A DNA stretch of 64,000 bases. Source: an uncultured Pelagibacteraceae bacterium. Lineage in GTDB: Bacteria > Pseudomonadota > Alphaproteobacteria > Pelagibacterales > Pelagibacteraceae. The notes under the pieces were generated by a model that saw nothing but the letters and a program-made list of their open reading frames with translations, searched no databases and was not told where the DNA came from. Every line of letters begins with the position of its first letter. Position 1 is the first letter of the stretch. The DNA lies in assembly GCA_902551755.1 (NCBI GenBank), contig CACDEB010000002.1, forward strand, positions 186,001 through 250,000, read 5' to 3'. The position numbers and the translations under genes are program-made. This document shows, piece after piece, positions 1 through 7,686 of the stretch.

Positions 1-27
1 TACTCACAAAAATAAATTATAAATTTC

Positions 28-735
28 ATGAAAAATATCGATTATTACAACACTTCAGTGGTAGATGGATATTATGATATCGTCTTTAGAAAAAAAAAAG
101 GTATCCAAAGTGCATGGCACCATATTAAGTTTAACTATATTAAAAGTAAAATTTCCAAAAGCTCTTTTCATTTAGATATAGGTTGTGGTCCTGGAACTTT
201 TTTGGGAATTTTAAATAAAAAATCCGTTGGAATTGATATTTCTCAAAATCAGATTAGATATGCCAAAAAAAACTACTCTAATAAAAAAATTAAGTTTATT
301 TCTTATAAAAACAAATTACCTATTAAAACAAACTCAGTAGATAGTATTTCTTTAATCGAATTGATAGAGCATATTGATAATACTGACCTTAATTATTTAT
401 TAAAAGAGTGTAAAAGAGTGCTTAAAAAGGAAGGCACTATATGTCTCTCAACTCCAAATTATTTTTCTTTGTGGCCAGTTTTAGAATTAATTTTAAACCA
501 GATGTCTCCTGTTGACTATAAACATGAACACATTAATAAATTTACCAAAAGTAGAATAAAAAATTCAATGAATAGAAATGGTTTTCAAATTGTGGAATTA
601 AATTCCTTCATGTTAATTTCGCCTTTTCTTGCTTTCATATCCTTTAAATTTGCAAAATCTATGATTATTTTAGATAATTTTTTAACCAAGTTTTTTCCTG
701 GATTTTTGATATTCTGTAAACTAAAAAAAAGCTAG
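28..735 (+). CDS. class I SAM-dependent methyltransferase
   Basis: The 235-residue product carries a Rossmann-type SAM-binding motif I (LDIGCGPGTF, about residues 49-58), followed by an acidic strand end (VGIDIS) and a motif like post I. This is the Methyltransf_11/UbiE-like fold. A late segment (SLIELIEHIDN, then VLKKEGTICLSTPN) matches motifs II and III. The C-terminus is hydrophobic and may lie against a membrane. The substrate cannot be read from the sequence; similar enzymes modify quinones, lipids or glycans. It converges with the DUF4396 gene and overlaps it by four bases. Family is clear, role unknown. Confidence 0.85.
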   Translation: MKNIDYYNTSVVDGYYDIVFRKKKGIQSAWHHIKFNYIKSKISKSSFHLDIGCGPGTFLGILNKKSVGIDISQNQIRYAKKNYSNKKIKFISYKNKLPIKTNSVDSISLIELIEHIDNTDLNYLLKECKRVLKKEGTICLSTPNYFSLWPVLELILNQMSPVDYKHEHINKFTKSRIKNSMNRNGFQIVELNSFMLISPFLAFISFKFAKSMIILDNFLTKFFPGFLIFCKLKKS

Positions 736-1178
736 TGACAGGCTACATTAAACTTTTTTAATCTCCAATAATTATAAGGCCAAGGGGTTACAAAACCTAC
801 AATCAACATTAATGGAACAACCCACCAAGTTAATATTGCACCACCTGTTAAAAGATAATCTGTTAAATTCATTGCAACTTCCATACTGATCATAGATATA
901 AAACTCATCCCTATTGCTGTATTAAATGCTTTTTTAAAATCAAACTTTTGTTTCATAAGTATGATTGTTTCTAAAATTATACTTGTGATTAATCCATTGA
1001 TAATTGCTAAAGTCATTATTCCAAGAACTGGAAATGGAATTTTAGTTAATTGAAAAAATAAGATTGTTCCAAAATCACCAATAGAGCATCCAAGTAAACA
1101 CCATGCAGTATTTTTTGCACTTCTTTTCCATGTGTGTTTACACGACCAATTAAAAGATAAACTTTCTGAACTCACCAA
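732..1178 (-). CDS. DUF4396-type small membrane protein
   Basis: A 148-residue integral membrane protein with about four hydrophobic helices. It has the pattern I associate with DUF4396: a His/Trp start (HTWKRSAKNTAWCLLGCSIGD), a mid-protein Glu-rich helix pair (LETIILMKQKFDF, MSMEVAMN) and a C-terminal PWPYNYWRLKK. It is the last gene of a leftward cluster behind a cupredoxin and an alternative oxidase, with a gap of only three bases to the cupredoxin. Family assignment is from recall of the motif pattern. The context suggests a role linked to copper or respiration, which is inference. Confidence 0.7.
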   Translation of the reverse strand: MVSSESLSFNWSCKHTWKRSAKNTAWCLLGCSIGDFGTILFFQLTKIPFPVLGIMTLAIINGLITSIILETIILMKQKFDFKKAFNTAIGMSFISMISMEVAMNLTDYLLTGGAILTWWVVPLMLIVGFVTPWPYNYWRLKKFNVACH

Positions 1179-1181
1179 AAA

Positions 1182-1691
1182 TTAGTTTAAGTCTACGTTA
1201 GCTACCATTCCAATTTGATAATGGCCAGGCACATTGCAAGCAATTTCAATATTCATTGCATTGTCAAACTTCCAAACTAAATCCCCTTTTTCATTTGGAG
1301 CTAATAGAACACTATTGCTATGTGAGTGACCCATTGCTTTATCCATCTTTGCCATTTTTTTCATTTTCTCTCTGTCAATAGAGTCAGCTAATAAAATTTC
1401 ATTCTCTACCATTTTTTCCATTTCAGGCTGATGTTTTTTATGCATCATTGCATTAGCAATGTTAAATTCATGTACAAGATTTCCTGCATTAACTACTTCA
1501 AATTTAATTGTCTCACCTTTTTTAATATTGAAAGATTTTGGTTCATAGTAGTTGTCATACATTTTGACTTTAATAGTTCTATCTACTTCATTAAGTTTTC
1601 CTTTTGAACCAATCATCATATTTTTATCTGCAAATGAAGCAGACGTAAAAATAAAAAATATAGTTAAAATATATATATAAATTTTAGTCAT
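1182..1691 (-). CDS. secreted cupredoxin-domain copper protein
   Basis: The 169-residue product begins with a signal peptide (hydrophobic ILTIFFIFTSASFA, cleavage near residue 21). The cupredoxin fold follows, with type-1 copper ligands visible: a His in LVHEFNI and the C-terminal Cys-His-Met set in CNVPGHYQIGM. Between them lies an insertion rich in Met and His (AMMHKKHQPEMEKM, DKAMGHSHS) that could bind additional copper. It would act in the periplasm as an electron carrier or copper-binding protein. It sits three bases downstream of the alternative oxidase gene and is probably cotranscribed with it. The family is well supported; whether it carries electrons or stores copper is open. Confidence 0.88.
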   Translation of the reverse strand: MTKIYIYILTIFFIFTSASFADKNMMIGSKGKLNEVDRTIKVKMYDNYYEPKSFNIKKGETIKFEVVNAGNLVHEFNIANAMMHKKHQPEMEKMVENEILLADSIDREKMKKMAKMDKAMGHSHSNSVLLAPNEKGDLVWKFDNAMNIEIACNVPGHYQIGMVANVDLN

Positions 1692-1693
1692 AA

Positions 1694-2374
1694 TTAATTA
1701 TTTCCTCCTAAGTTTTCCTTTGTTGTTATTTGTTTATCTTTTGTATTATTTGTTTCTTTTGTTTTTCTTTCGTCTATAACATTTGCGAAACTGTGATTTA
1801 CATCTCTGTGCCCTGCCTCATCATCTCTAATAACCTTTACAACATCTTTTAATGTTGCGTGTAAAGGTAAGTTCCAATAATTTATTGCAACTTCTGGAGC
1901 AGGTTGATCTTTAATTTTGCCAGTTTCTAATTCTTGTAAATATTCTGTGTAACTTCTGACAGCTTCTTCTTCAAAGTAACCAACGATTCTATGTGCAGTT
2001 CTTTGAGAAACTAAATAAATAATTGCATAAGTGATTATGAAAATAAACTGTGCAATCATTATTACAATTCTTTCTATAAAAGTTGGTTTTGCAACATGTA
2101 TGAAAGTCATTAAGTGCATTCTTTCATTTTCAGCTTCATCTAAAAGAGTTTTGATCCATCCTTTGTCATCTTCCATCTTTCTAAGAGATTTTAAATGGAT
2201 TAACATTCCTGCAACCATACCAGGAACTGCTGCTACAGTTTCTAATACAACAGCTCTATGTCCGTACCTTTTTTTAAAAAAAGTATCTGCAAGAAACCTT
2301 AAAAATTTTGTGAAATATAATGCTACCTTATCACTAAAGTTACTTGGTTTATAATGACTATCTAAATTGTTCAT
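1694..2374 (-). CDS. aox: alternative oxidase (ubiquinol oxidase, cyanide-insensitive)
   Basis: A 226-residue di-iron ubiquinol oxidase. All the carboxylate and His motifs of the AOX family are present in order: LETVAAVPG, NERMHLM, FEEEAVRSY and RDDEAGHRDVNH. A membrane-facing hydrophobic helix (IVIMIAQFIFIITYAIIYLV) lies between the second and third motifs. It oxidises ubiquinol and reduces oxygen to water without pumping protons, bypassing bc1 and the copper-dependent terminal oxidase. The C-terminus ends in a low-complexity Thr/Lys/Asn tail. As first gene of a cluster with a cupredoxin and DUF4396, it may serve when copper or cytochrome oxidase function is limiting (inference). Confidence 0.95.
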   Translation of the reverse strand: MNNLDSHYKPSNFSDKVALYFTKFLRFLADTFFKKRYGHRAVVLETVAAVPGMVAGMLIHLKSLRKMEDDKGWIKTLLDEAENERMHLMTFIHVAKPTFIERIVIMIAQFIFIITYAIIYLVSQRTAHRIVGYFEEEAVRSYTEYLQELETGKIKDQPAPEVAINYWNLPLHATLKDVVKVIRDDEAGHRDVNHSFANVIDERKTKETNNTKDKQITTKENLGGNN

Positions 2375-2434
2375 AAAGCTTATTTAATCATTATTTGAAA
2401 AAAACCAATGGGGCTAAATTGCATTCAAAAAACG

Positions 2435-3088
2435 TTATTTTTTCTTATTTATTACTAAAGACAATTTTCGAGGAAAACTACCTTCATCAAAATTCTCAAT
2501 ACTTATATTAGTAAATCCATCTAAAAGATTCTTTATTTTGTTTTCTGAAAAATAATGAACAATAAAACCATTCATTTCATACATATCCTCTCCTCTATGC
2601 TTTCCTTTCTTAAAATCACCATCCATATGATTTCTCACAGTATAGATATTTAAACCGTCTTTTTTTAAAACTCTCAAAATTTCTTGATTTAAATCTTTTA
2701 AATTTTGATTTGTAAGAGCCATACAAAATAACATATGTGAGTAACATGCTTGAAAATTTTCTTTATCACAATTAAGTTTTTTTCTAATATCGTATTTCTC
2801 AACTTTTATTAAAGCATCTAAATTGTTTTCTTTAGATCTTTTTTTAATAATATTTGTTGCCGACAAACTGTAATCAATTGCATGTACATAAATTCCATTT
2901 TGTGCAAAAAATATTGTATCCCTTCCAAGGCCTGCGCCAAGTTCAATAATATTTGTAATATTTTTTTTTTTAAATAAATCTAGAGATTTCTTTGCTGAGT
3001 AGCTCGGTTCAAAACCAAACATCTCAGGCTTACTTGAGAAATTACTTTCCCAATGCTGAGATTGTAGGTTTAAAAGTTTTTTGTCCAA
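2435..3088 (-). CDS. class I SAM-dependent methyltransferase (TehB/thiopurine-like)
   Basis: A 217-residue protein with motif I ELGAGLGRDTIFFAQNG (about residues 45-61), then YVHAIDYS at the adenine-binding acid. The W-x-x-x-F opening (QHWESNFSSKPEMFGFEPS) resembles TehB/thiopurine methyltransferase relatives that act on metalloids or small thiols. The C-terminal half has the expected GLNIYTVRNH and a conserved-looking FDEGSFPRKLS. It lies one base downstream of the peroxiredoxin gene and shares its direction, so the two are probably cotranscribed. A detoxification role fits that neighbour but is not proven. Confidence 0.82.
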   Translation of the reverse strand: MDKKLLNLQSQHWESNFSSKPEMFGFEPSYSAKKSLDLFKKKNITNIIELGAGLGRDTIFFAQNGIYVHAIDYSLSATNIIKKRSKENNLDALIKVEKYDIRKKLNCDKENFQACYSHMLFCMALTNQNLKDLNQEILRVLKKDGLNIYTVRNHMDGDFKKGKHRGEDMYEMNGFIVHYFSENKIKNLLDGFTNISIENFDEGSFPRKLSLVINKKK

Positions 3089-3089
3089 T

Positions 3090-3752
3090 CTACTTAGATG
3101 GATCTGGAACTTTTCTTAAATAAGGTTTAATTGCATTCCAACCTTTTGGAAACAATTTTTTAGCTTCATCATCCTTAACAGCAGGTACAATGATAACTTC
3201 CTCACCTTTTTTCCAATCAGCTGGGGTTGCTACTTTATGTTTAGCTGTTAGCTGCATTGAGTCTATTGATCTCAATAATTCCATAAAGTTTCTTCCAGTT
3301 GCCATTGGGTAAGTTAAAAACAAACCAATTCTTTTATCAGGTCTTATTATGAAAACTGTTCTAACTGTTTGATTGTCTACAGCAGTTCTACCCATTGAAG
3401 TAGTTCCTGCATCACCTTCTAACATGTTATAAAGTTTTGCAATTTTAAGATCTTCATCAGCTATAATTGGATAGTCTGGTTTTTTTCCAGTTACATCTTT
3501 TATATCTTCTAACCACTTCACGTGATCTGAAACTGGATCAACACTTAGACCTATTACCTTTACATTTCTTTTTTCAAATTCAGGTTTTAATTTTGCAAGA
3601 GAACCTAATTCTGTTGTGCAAACAGGTGTAAAGTCTTTCGGGTGCGAAAATAGGACACCCCAACTATCACCTAGCCATTCATGAAATGAAATATCGCCAA
3701 TTGTTGTTTTAGCTTTAAAGTCAGGCGCTAAACTATTTATTTTTAGAGTCAT
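3090..3752 (-). CDS. 1-Cys peroxiredoxin (Prx6 family)
   Basis: A 220-residue thiol peroxidase. The peroxidatic site is FTPVCTTELG near residue 45; this is the only cysteine in the protein, so it is a 1-Cys enzyme. The Prx6-type C-terminal extension is present (VATPADWKKGEEVIIVP). It reduces hydrogen peroxide and organic peroxides in the cytoplasm using an external thiol. A good ribosome-binding site (AAGGAG) precedes the ATG. It lies divergently from the persulfide dioxygenase-like gene and directly before a methyltransferase, in a stretch rich in thiol and stress genes. Confidence 0.95.
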   Translation of the reverse strand: MTLKINSLAPDFKAKTTIGDISFHEWLGDSWGVLFSHPKDFTPVCTTELGSLAKLKPEFEKRNVKVIGLSVDPVSDHVKWLEDIKDVTGKKPDYPIIADEDLKIAKLYNMLEGDAGTTSMGRTAVDNQTVRTVFIIRPDKRIGLFLTYPMATGRNFMELLRSIDSMQLTAKHKVATPADWKKGEEVIIVPAVKDDEAKKLFPKGWNAIKPYLRKVPDPSK

Positions 3753-3827
3753 TTACATCTCCTTTTTAAAAACAAATTATATGCAAGATTGATTTGCTAT
3801 GCAATTTTTTATAAGATGATAATTAAT

Positions 3828-4520
3828 ATGATTTTTGAACAACTATTCGATACTAAGTCTTCAACCTATACGTACATACTGTCAAGCGGTGAAGGTCGTG
3901 AAGCTTTGATAATCGATCCGGTAATAGAGCACACTGAAGAATATATAAAACTTTTAGAAAAACTAAAATTAAAGTTAGTAAAAGTGATTGATACTCATAT
4001 TCATGCTGACCATATTACTGGACTTAATGAGTTAAGTAAAAGAACTAGTTGCACAAAAATTATGGGTGAAAATTCTAAATCTGAAGTAGTTGACTTAAGA
4101 GTGAAAGAAAATGAAAAAATTAAACTAGATGGTATTGAATTAAAAGTTTTGTACACCCCTGGACACACAGATTGCTCATATAGTTTTTTAATGAAAGACA
4201 GAGTTTTCACTGGGGACACTTTGTTAATTAATGGGACTGGAAGAACTGATTTTCAAAATGGAAATGCAAAACAACAATACGACTCTTTATTTAATAAATT
4301 GCTTAAACTTCCAGAAAGCACAATAGTTTTTCCAGCACATGATTATAATGGGAAAAAAAACTCTACAATTGGAAATGAAATAAAAAATAATCCAAGATTA
4401 CAAGTAAATTCAATAGATCAATATGTGGAGATCATGAATAATTTGAAATTAGCTAATCCAAAAATGATGGATGTGGCTGTGCCTGCAAACGTAAAAGGCC
4501 TTACTTTAAATCAAATTTAA
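3828..4520 (+). CDS. ETHE1-like persulfide dioxygenase (MBL fold)
   Basis: A 230-residue metallo-beta-lactamase-fold protein with the ETHE1/persulfide dioxygenase pattern: iron-binding THIHADHITG, TPGHTDCSYSF, FTGDTLLINGTGRTDFQ and FPAHDYNG. These enzymes oxidise glutathione persulfide to sulfite in sulfide and thiol catabolism. The ORF track begins at a TTG (3789), which would add 13 unlikely residues; the ATG at 3828 gives MIFEQLFD, which matches the family N-terminus. The gene leads rightward toward a Cys-rich micro-ORF, cysE and cysK, so the context is sulfur metabolism. ETHE1-like glyoxalase II activity is the alternative. Confidence 0.9.
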   Translation: MIFEQLFDTKSSTYTYILSSGEGREALIIDPVIEHTEEYIKLLEKLKLKLVKVIDTHIHADHITGLNELSKRTSCTKIMGENSKSEVVDLRVKENEKIKLDGIELKVLYTPGHTDCSYSFLMKDRVFTGDTLLINGTGRTDFQNGNAKQQYDSLFNKLLKLPESTIVFPAHDYNGKKNSTIGNEIKNNPRLQVNSIDQYVEIMNNLKLANPKMMDVAVPANVKGLTLNQI

Positions 4521-4536
4521 AGCGACAATATTTGGG

Positions 4537-4564
4537 TTGATTATTGAGTTATTAGCTCTATATA
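4537..4564 (+). promoter_or_regulatory. candidate sigma-70 promoter before the Cys-rich ORF
   Basis: TTGATT and TATATA are separated by 16 bases and end 6 bases before the ATG of the Cys-rich ORF. Transcription would then start at or very near the ATG, giving a leaderless message; no Shine-Dalgarno is visible there. In DNA this A+T rich such boxes arise by chance, so support is weak. Confidence 0.3.
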
Positions 4565-4570
4565 TCAATT

Positions 4571-4687
4571 ATGGCTTGCGACAATTCAAAATGTATTTGC
4601 ACAAACTGCACTAACGACACGTGTGCTTGCGATGGGGATATGCAATGTAATTGCAAACCTGAAAGTGTTTGTTGTTGTTGCAATTAG
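4571..4687 (+). CDS. Cys-rich 38-residue metallothionein-like peptide
   Basis: An ORF below the track's size cut-off, found by reading the gap between the persulfide dioxygenase and cysE. It runs ATG to TAG and encodes 38 residues, of which 12 are cysteine, in metal-binding spacings: CICTNC, CAC, CNC and a terminal CCCCN. There are no aromatic residues and no histidine. That composition is typical of metallothioneins, which chelate Zn, Cd or Cu through thiolate clusters, although it does not look like the cyanobacterial SmtA family by length or pattern. No ribosome-binding site is seen, but a possible promoter lies just upstream. The cysteine synthesis genes follow 25 bases later. Real expression and metal binding are inferences. 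Confidence 0.7.
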   Translation: MACDNSKCICTNCTNDTCACDGDMQCNCKPESVCCCCN

Positions 4688-4712
4688 TAAGCTAATTTAA
4701 TTTCACAAAATT

Positions 4713-5294
4713 ATGAATGAATTTTTAGAGTCTATAATTAAGAGAGATCCGGCTGCCAAATCAAAGTTAAGTATTATCTTAACTTATCCTGGTGCTAAGG
4801 CTGTTTTTTTTCACAAAATTGCAAATTTTTTTGCAATTGCAAAATTTCATTTAGTTGCAAGAATAATTTCTCAGTTTTCAAGATTTTTAACTGGAATAGA
4901 AATTCATCCAAAAGCAAACATTGGTAAAAATTTATTTATAGATCACGGGATGGGAGTTGTGATTGGTGAAACTTCAGAAATTGGAGATAATGTAACGATC
5001 TATCACATGGCAACACTAGGTGGTATCTCACCAAGCGTAAATTCTAATGAACAAAGAAATATTAAAAGACATCCTACACTTAAAGATAATGTTGTAGTAG
5101 GATCTGGTGCGCAAATACTTGGGCCAGTAACCGTTGGCAAAAATGCAAAAATTGGTGCTAACGCAGTTGTAACAAAAGATGTTCCAGAAAATGCAGTGAT
5201 GGTTGGAATACCGGCAAAAAATGTTGGTGAAACTTCAGGTTCAGATGAAAACTTTAAACCTTATGGTATAACTCCTGAAAGTGATAAAAATTAA
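4713..5294 (+). CDS. cysE: serine O-acetyltransferase
   Basis: A 193-residue short-form CysE. It has an N-terminal alpha-helical segment ([30 protein letters not shown]) and then a left-handed beta-helix of hexapeptide repeats ([33 protein letters not shown] and on). The acetyl-CoA and serine site motifs are visible: the catalytic His in [11 protein letters not shown] and the HMATLGG segment. It makes O-acetylserine from serine and acetyl-CoA, the first step of cysteine synthesis. Its end overlaps the track start of cysK, so the two are almost certainly cotranscribed. The C-terminus lacks the long tail that binds CysK in E. coli, although it ends in a short PESDKN. Confidence 0.93.
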   Translation: MNEFLESIIKRDPAAKSKLSIILTYPGAKAVFFHKIANFFAIAKFHLVARIISQFSRFLTGIEIHPKANIGKNLFIDHGMGVVIGETSEIGDNVTIYHMATLGGISPSVNSNEQRNIKRHPTLKDNVVVGSGAQILGPVTVGKNAKIGANAVVTKDVPENAVMVGIPAKNVGETSGSDENFKPYGITPESDKN

Positions 5295-5295
5295 T

Positions 5296-6297
5296 ATGAA
5301 AAATGCTCAAAATAATTTTATTGAAGGGATTGGTAATACACCATTAGTTAAATTAAGAGCTGCATCGGAAATTACTGGATGTAACATTTATGGTAAAGCA
5401 GAATACTTAAATCCAGGTGGATCTGTAAAAGATAGAGCAGCACTAGCATTAATTAAAGATGCTCAAGAAAAAAAATTAATTTCAAAAGGTGGAACGATTG
5501 TTGAAGGTACAGCTGGGAATACTGGTATTGGTCTTTGTTTAATAGGAAATTCTATTGGGTATAAAACAATTATTGTGATGAATGATAATCAAACTCAAGA
5601 AAAAAAAGACATGTTAAAGAATATGGGAGCTGATTTAAGGTTGGTCCCACCTAAACCATACAAAGATGACGGAAATTATGTAAAGGTTGCTGGTAGACTT
5701 GCAGACGAATTAAAGAGCAGCAACAATCATGGAGTAGTTTGGGCTAATCAATTTGATAACACTGCTAATTCTAAAGGACATTACGAGACTACTGGACCAG
5801 AAATATGGATGCAAACTGATGGAAAAGTTGATGGTTTTGTTTGCTCATCAGGCACAGGGGGAACTATTGCTGGTGTAAGTAGTTTTTTGAAAGAAAAAAA
5901 TAAAAATATCAAAATTTATTTGTCTGATCCTGCTGGATCATCCCTTTATAACTACATTGAAAACGGAGAATTAAAAGGTGAAGGTAACTCTATAACTGAG
6001 GGTATAGGATCAAGTAGAGTTACAGCTAATTTTGCTGAAGCAAAAATTGATGGTGCTTTCTCAATTGAGGATAAAGAGTCATTACCAGTGTTATATGACC
6101 TAATTCAAAACGAAGGTTTAAGTTTAGGAACGAGTTGTGGTGTAAATATTGCTGGAGCTATAAGACTTGGTAAGAAATTAGGACCTGGTAAGACAATTGT
6201 AACTATTCTTTGTGATAGATCAGATAAATACAACTCTAAGCTGTTTAATAAGAAGTTTTTGCAGGAAAAAGGTCTTCCGATTCCCGCTTGGATTTAA
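5296..6297 (+). CDS. cysK: cysteine synthase (O-acetylserine sulfhydrylase)
   Basis: A 333-residue PLP enzyme that makes cysteine from O-acetylserine and sulfide. The PLP lysine is in PGGSVKDRAAL, the substrate loop is EGTAGNTGIG and the phosphate-binding glycine loop is SSGTGGTIAG. The end has the family pattern SLGTSCGVNIAGA. The track starts at a GTG (5281) inside cysE; the ATG at 5296 (MKNAQNNF) gives a family-like start just after the cysE stop and is preferred. EGTAGNTG, with Thr-Ala where the classic CysK motif reads Thr-Ser, is shared with some OASS variants and cystathionine beta-synthase-like proteins, so a relaxed substrate is possible. Confidence 0.9.
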   Translation: MKNAQNNFIEGIGNTPLVKLRAASEITGCNIYGKAEYLNPGGSVKDRAALALIKDAQEKKLISKGGTIVEGTAGNTGIGLCLIGNSIGYKTIIVMNDNQTQEKKDMLKNMGADLRLVPPKPYKDDGNYVKVAGRLADELKSSNNHGVVWANQFDNTANSKGHYETTGPEIWMQTDGKVDGFVCSSGTGGTIAGVSSFLKEKNKNIKIYLSDPAGSSLYNYIENGELKGEGNSITEGIGSSRVTANFAEAKIDGAFSIEDKESLPVLYDLIQNEGLSLGTSCGVNIAGAIRLGKKLGPGKTIVTILCDRSDKYNSKLFNKKFLQEKGLPIPAWI

Positions 6298-6374
6298 TTT
6301 TTTTTCGCGCACTCTTTAATAAATCTTTTACATAATAAAAATATTGTAGTTAAATAATTTTCATAACTAAGACT

Positions 6375-6776
6375 ATGAACGAACTACTTAAAAAAAATTT
6401 CTTCTCACTTTTATTAATTGTGATATTTAGTTTGTTTATTTTTTCATTAGCATTAGCTGATTTATCAAAAAACAATAAAGAAAAAGCGTGGGACTGTGTA
6501 GGAATTTATATGGCTAACTACTTTTTACCTTCTGGTGAAAAATTTGAGTATGGAATGAAAGAAAAATCGATTGCATCAGTAAAAGTTTGGAAAAAATATG
6601 CTCTCGAAGTAGGAATTAAAGAGGCTGATTGGGATAAAGGTGTAAATAAAGCTGTCGATAAACACTATGGATCAAAATATAGTGAAAAAGCGACAAATCA
6701 GTGTCATAGTTTTCTAGAAGCTACTATCCCTAATGGCAAAGATAGAGTAAAGAAAGTTGCTCAAACTCTATATTAG
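6375..6776 (+). CDS. unknown small periplasmic protein with two cysteines
   Basis: A 133-residue product with a clear signal peptide (hydrophobic FFSLLLIVIFSLFIFSLALA, cleavage near residue 29). The mature part has just two Cys, in KAWDCVG and TNQCHSF, which could form a disulfide. It is rich in Lys and aromatic residues. I do not recognise the family. It opens a rightward run of six small genes, with only three bases to the next one. Confidence 0.75.
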   Translation: MNELLKKNFFSLLLIVIFSLFIFSLALADLSKNNKEKAWDCVGIYMANYFLPSGEKFEYGMKEKSIASVKVWKKYALEVGIKEADWDKGVNKAVDKHYGSKYSEKATNQCHSFLEATIPNGKDRVKKVAQTLY

Positions 6777-6779
6777 TAA

Positions 6780-7067
6780 ATGAGCGGCTATTTAATTGCT
6801 CAACTCAACATGACAGATAAAGAAAATTTTAAGCTTTATGCTGAAACAGTACCTGAATCTGTAAAAAAATTTGGTGGCAAGTACTTAGTTAGAGCTGGAG
6901 AGTTTAAATCTATGCAAGGAAAATGGGATTTTACAAGAAATGTAATTATTGAATTTCCAACTTACGAGAAAGCATTAGAATGGTATAATTCTGATTTATA
7001 TAAACCATTAAAAGAATTGCGCCAAAAAGGATCTGAAGGTAATATAATTATAATTAAAGGAGTTTAA
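6780..7067 (+). CDS. DUF1330 domain protein (first tandem copy)
   Basis: A 95-residue cytoplasmic protein with the DUF1330 pattern: an opening GYLIAQLNMTD, a central GGKYLVRAGE, then VIIEFPTYEKALEWYNSDLYKPL. The fold is a dimeric alpha/beta (ferredoxin-like) barrel of unknown activity. It is followed without a gap by a diverged second copy. No Shine-Dalgarno is visible and the ATG lies three bases after the previous stop, so translational coupling is likely. Confidence 0.88.
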   Translation: MSGYLIAQLNMTDKENFKLYAETVPESVKKFGGKYLVRAGEFKSMQGKWDFTRNVIIEFPTYEKALEWYNSDLYKPLKELRQKGSEGNIIIIKGV

Positions 7068-7373
7068 ATGAAAAAAGCTTATTTGGTAGCAATGCCTACA
7101 ATAAAAGATAACGATATGTTTGCAAAAGAGTATGCAAGTAAAGTAGCCGATACTATAAAACCATTTGAAGGTAAATTTCTTGTTAGAACCCCAAATAAAC
7201 TAATTAAAGAAGGGGATGAAAAATCTCTCACAGTAGTAATTGAATTTCCTAATAAGGAAAAAGCTCTTGGTTGGTATAATTCTCCAGAGCATCAAAAAAT
7301 AGTGGTTCAAAGAAGAGCTGCAACAGACCCATCAAGTCCAATAGTGATTTGTGAAGAGTCTGATTCATATTAA
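7068..7373 (+). CDS. DUF1330 domain protein (second tandem copy)
   Basis: A 101-residue paralogue of the preceding gene. The same landmarks recur (MKKAYLVAMPTIKD, EGKFLVRTP, VVIEFPNKEKALGWYNSPEHQKI), so this is a local duplication that has diverged. The ATG immediately follows the previous stop and has a good AAAGGAG ribosome-binding site. The C-terminal VICEESDSY differs from the first copy. Function unknown; the two may form a heteromer. Confidence 0.88.
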   Translation: MKKAYLVAMPTIKDNDMFAKEYASKVADTIKPFEGKFLVRTPNKLIKEGDEKSLTVVIEFPNKEKALGWYNSPEHQKIVVQRRAATDPSSPIVICEESDSY

Positions 7374-7391
7374 CAAAAAAAAGGAGAAAAT

Positions 7392-7679
7392 ATGAAAAAC
7401 TATATGGTAACACACACTTTCAAGTCTGCTGAAATGAAAAAAAAATTTACAGATACGGTAGCCTCTATGAAGATGGAGGACATTGTTAAAAGTATGAAAA
7501 GTGACAATGCTGCTTGTCAAATGACTTGGAATACGCCAGGAGATACAATGGAAATGTATTGTTGGTGGAAGGGTAAAGATGAGGAAGCAATTATTAATCA
7601 ATTAGGTCAAATGAACGATTTTTTCACTCCACATAAGTTTGTTGAGTGTACAGATCAAGTAATGGACTACAACGCATAG
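7392..7679 (+). CDS. unknown 95-residue protein, possibly a dimeric alpha/beta barrel
   Basis: Not recognised. It has no signal peptide or membrane segment and is rich in Met and Lys, with three Cys (AACQMTW, MYCWWKG, VECTDQ). A start MKNYMVTHTFKS, a central beta-like region and the end NDFFTPHKFVE suggest the same size and perhaps the same ferredoxin-like fold as the DUF1330 genes before it; that is only an impression. A strong AAAGGAG site precedes the ATG, and the next gene starts eight bases after the stop. Confidence 0.72.
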   Translation: MKNYMVTHTFKSAEMKKKFTDTVASMKMEDIVKSMKSDNAACQMTWNTPGDTMEMYCWWKGKDEEAIINQLGQMNDFFTPHKFVECTDQVMDYNA

Positions 7680-7686
7680 GATATTT

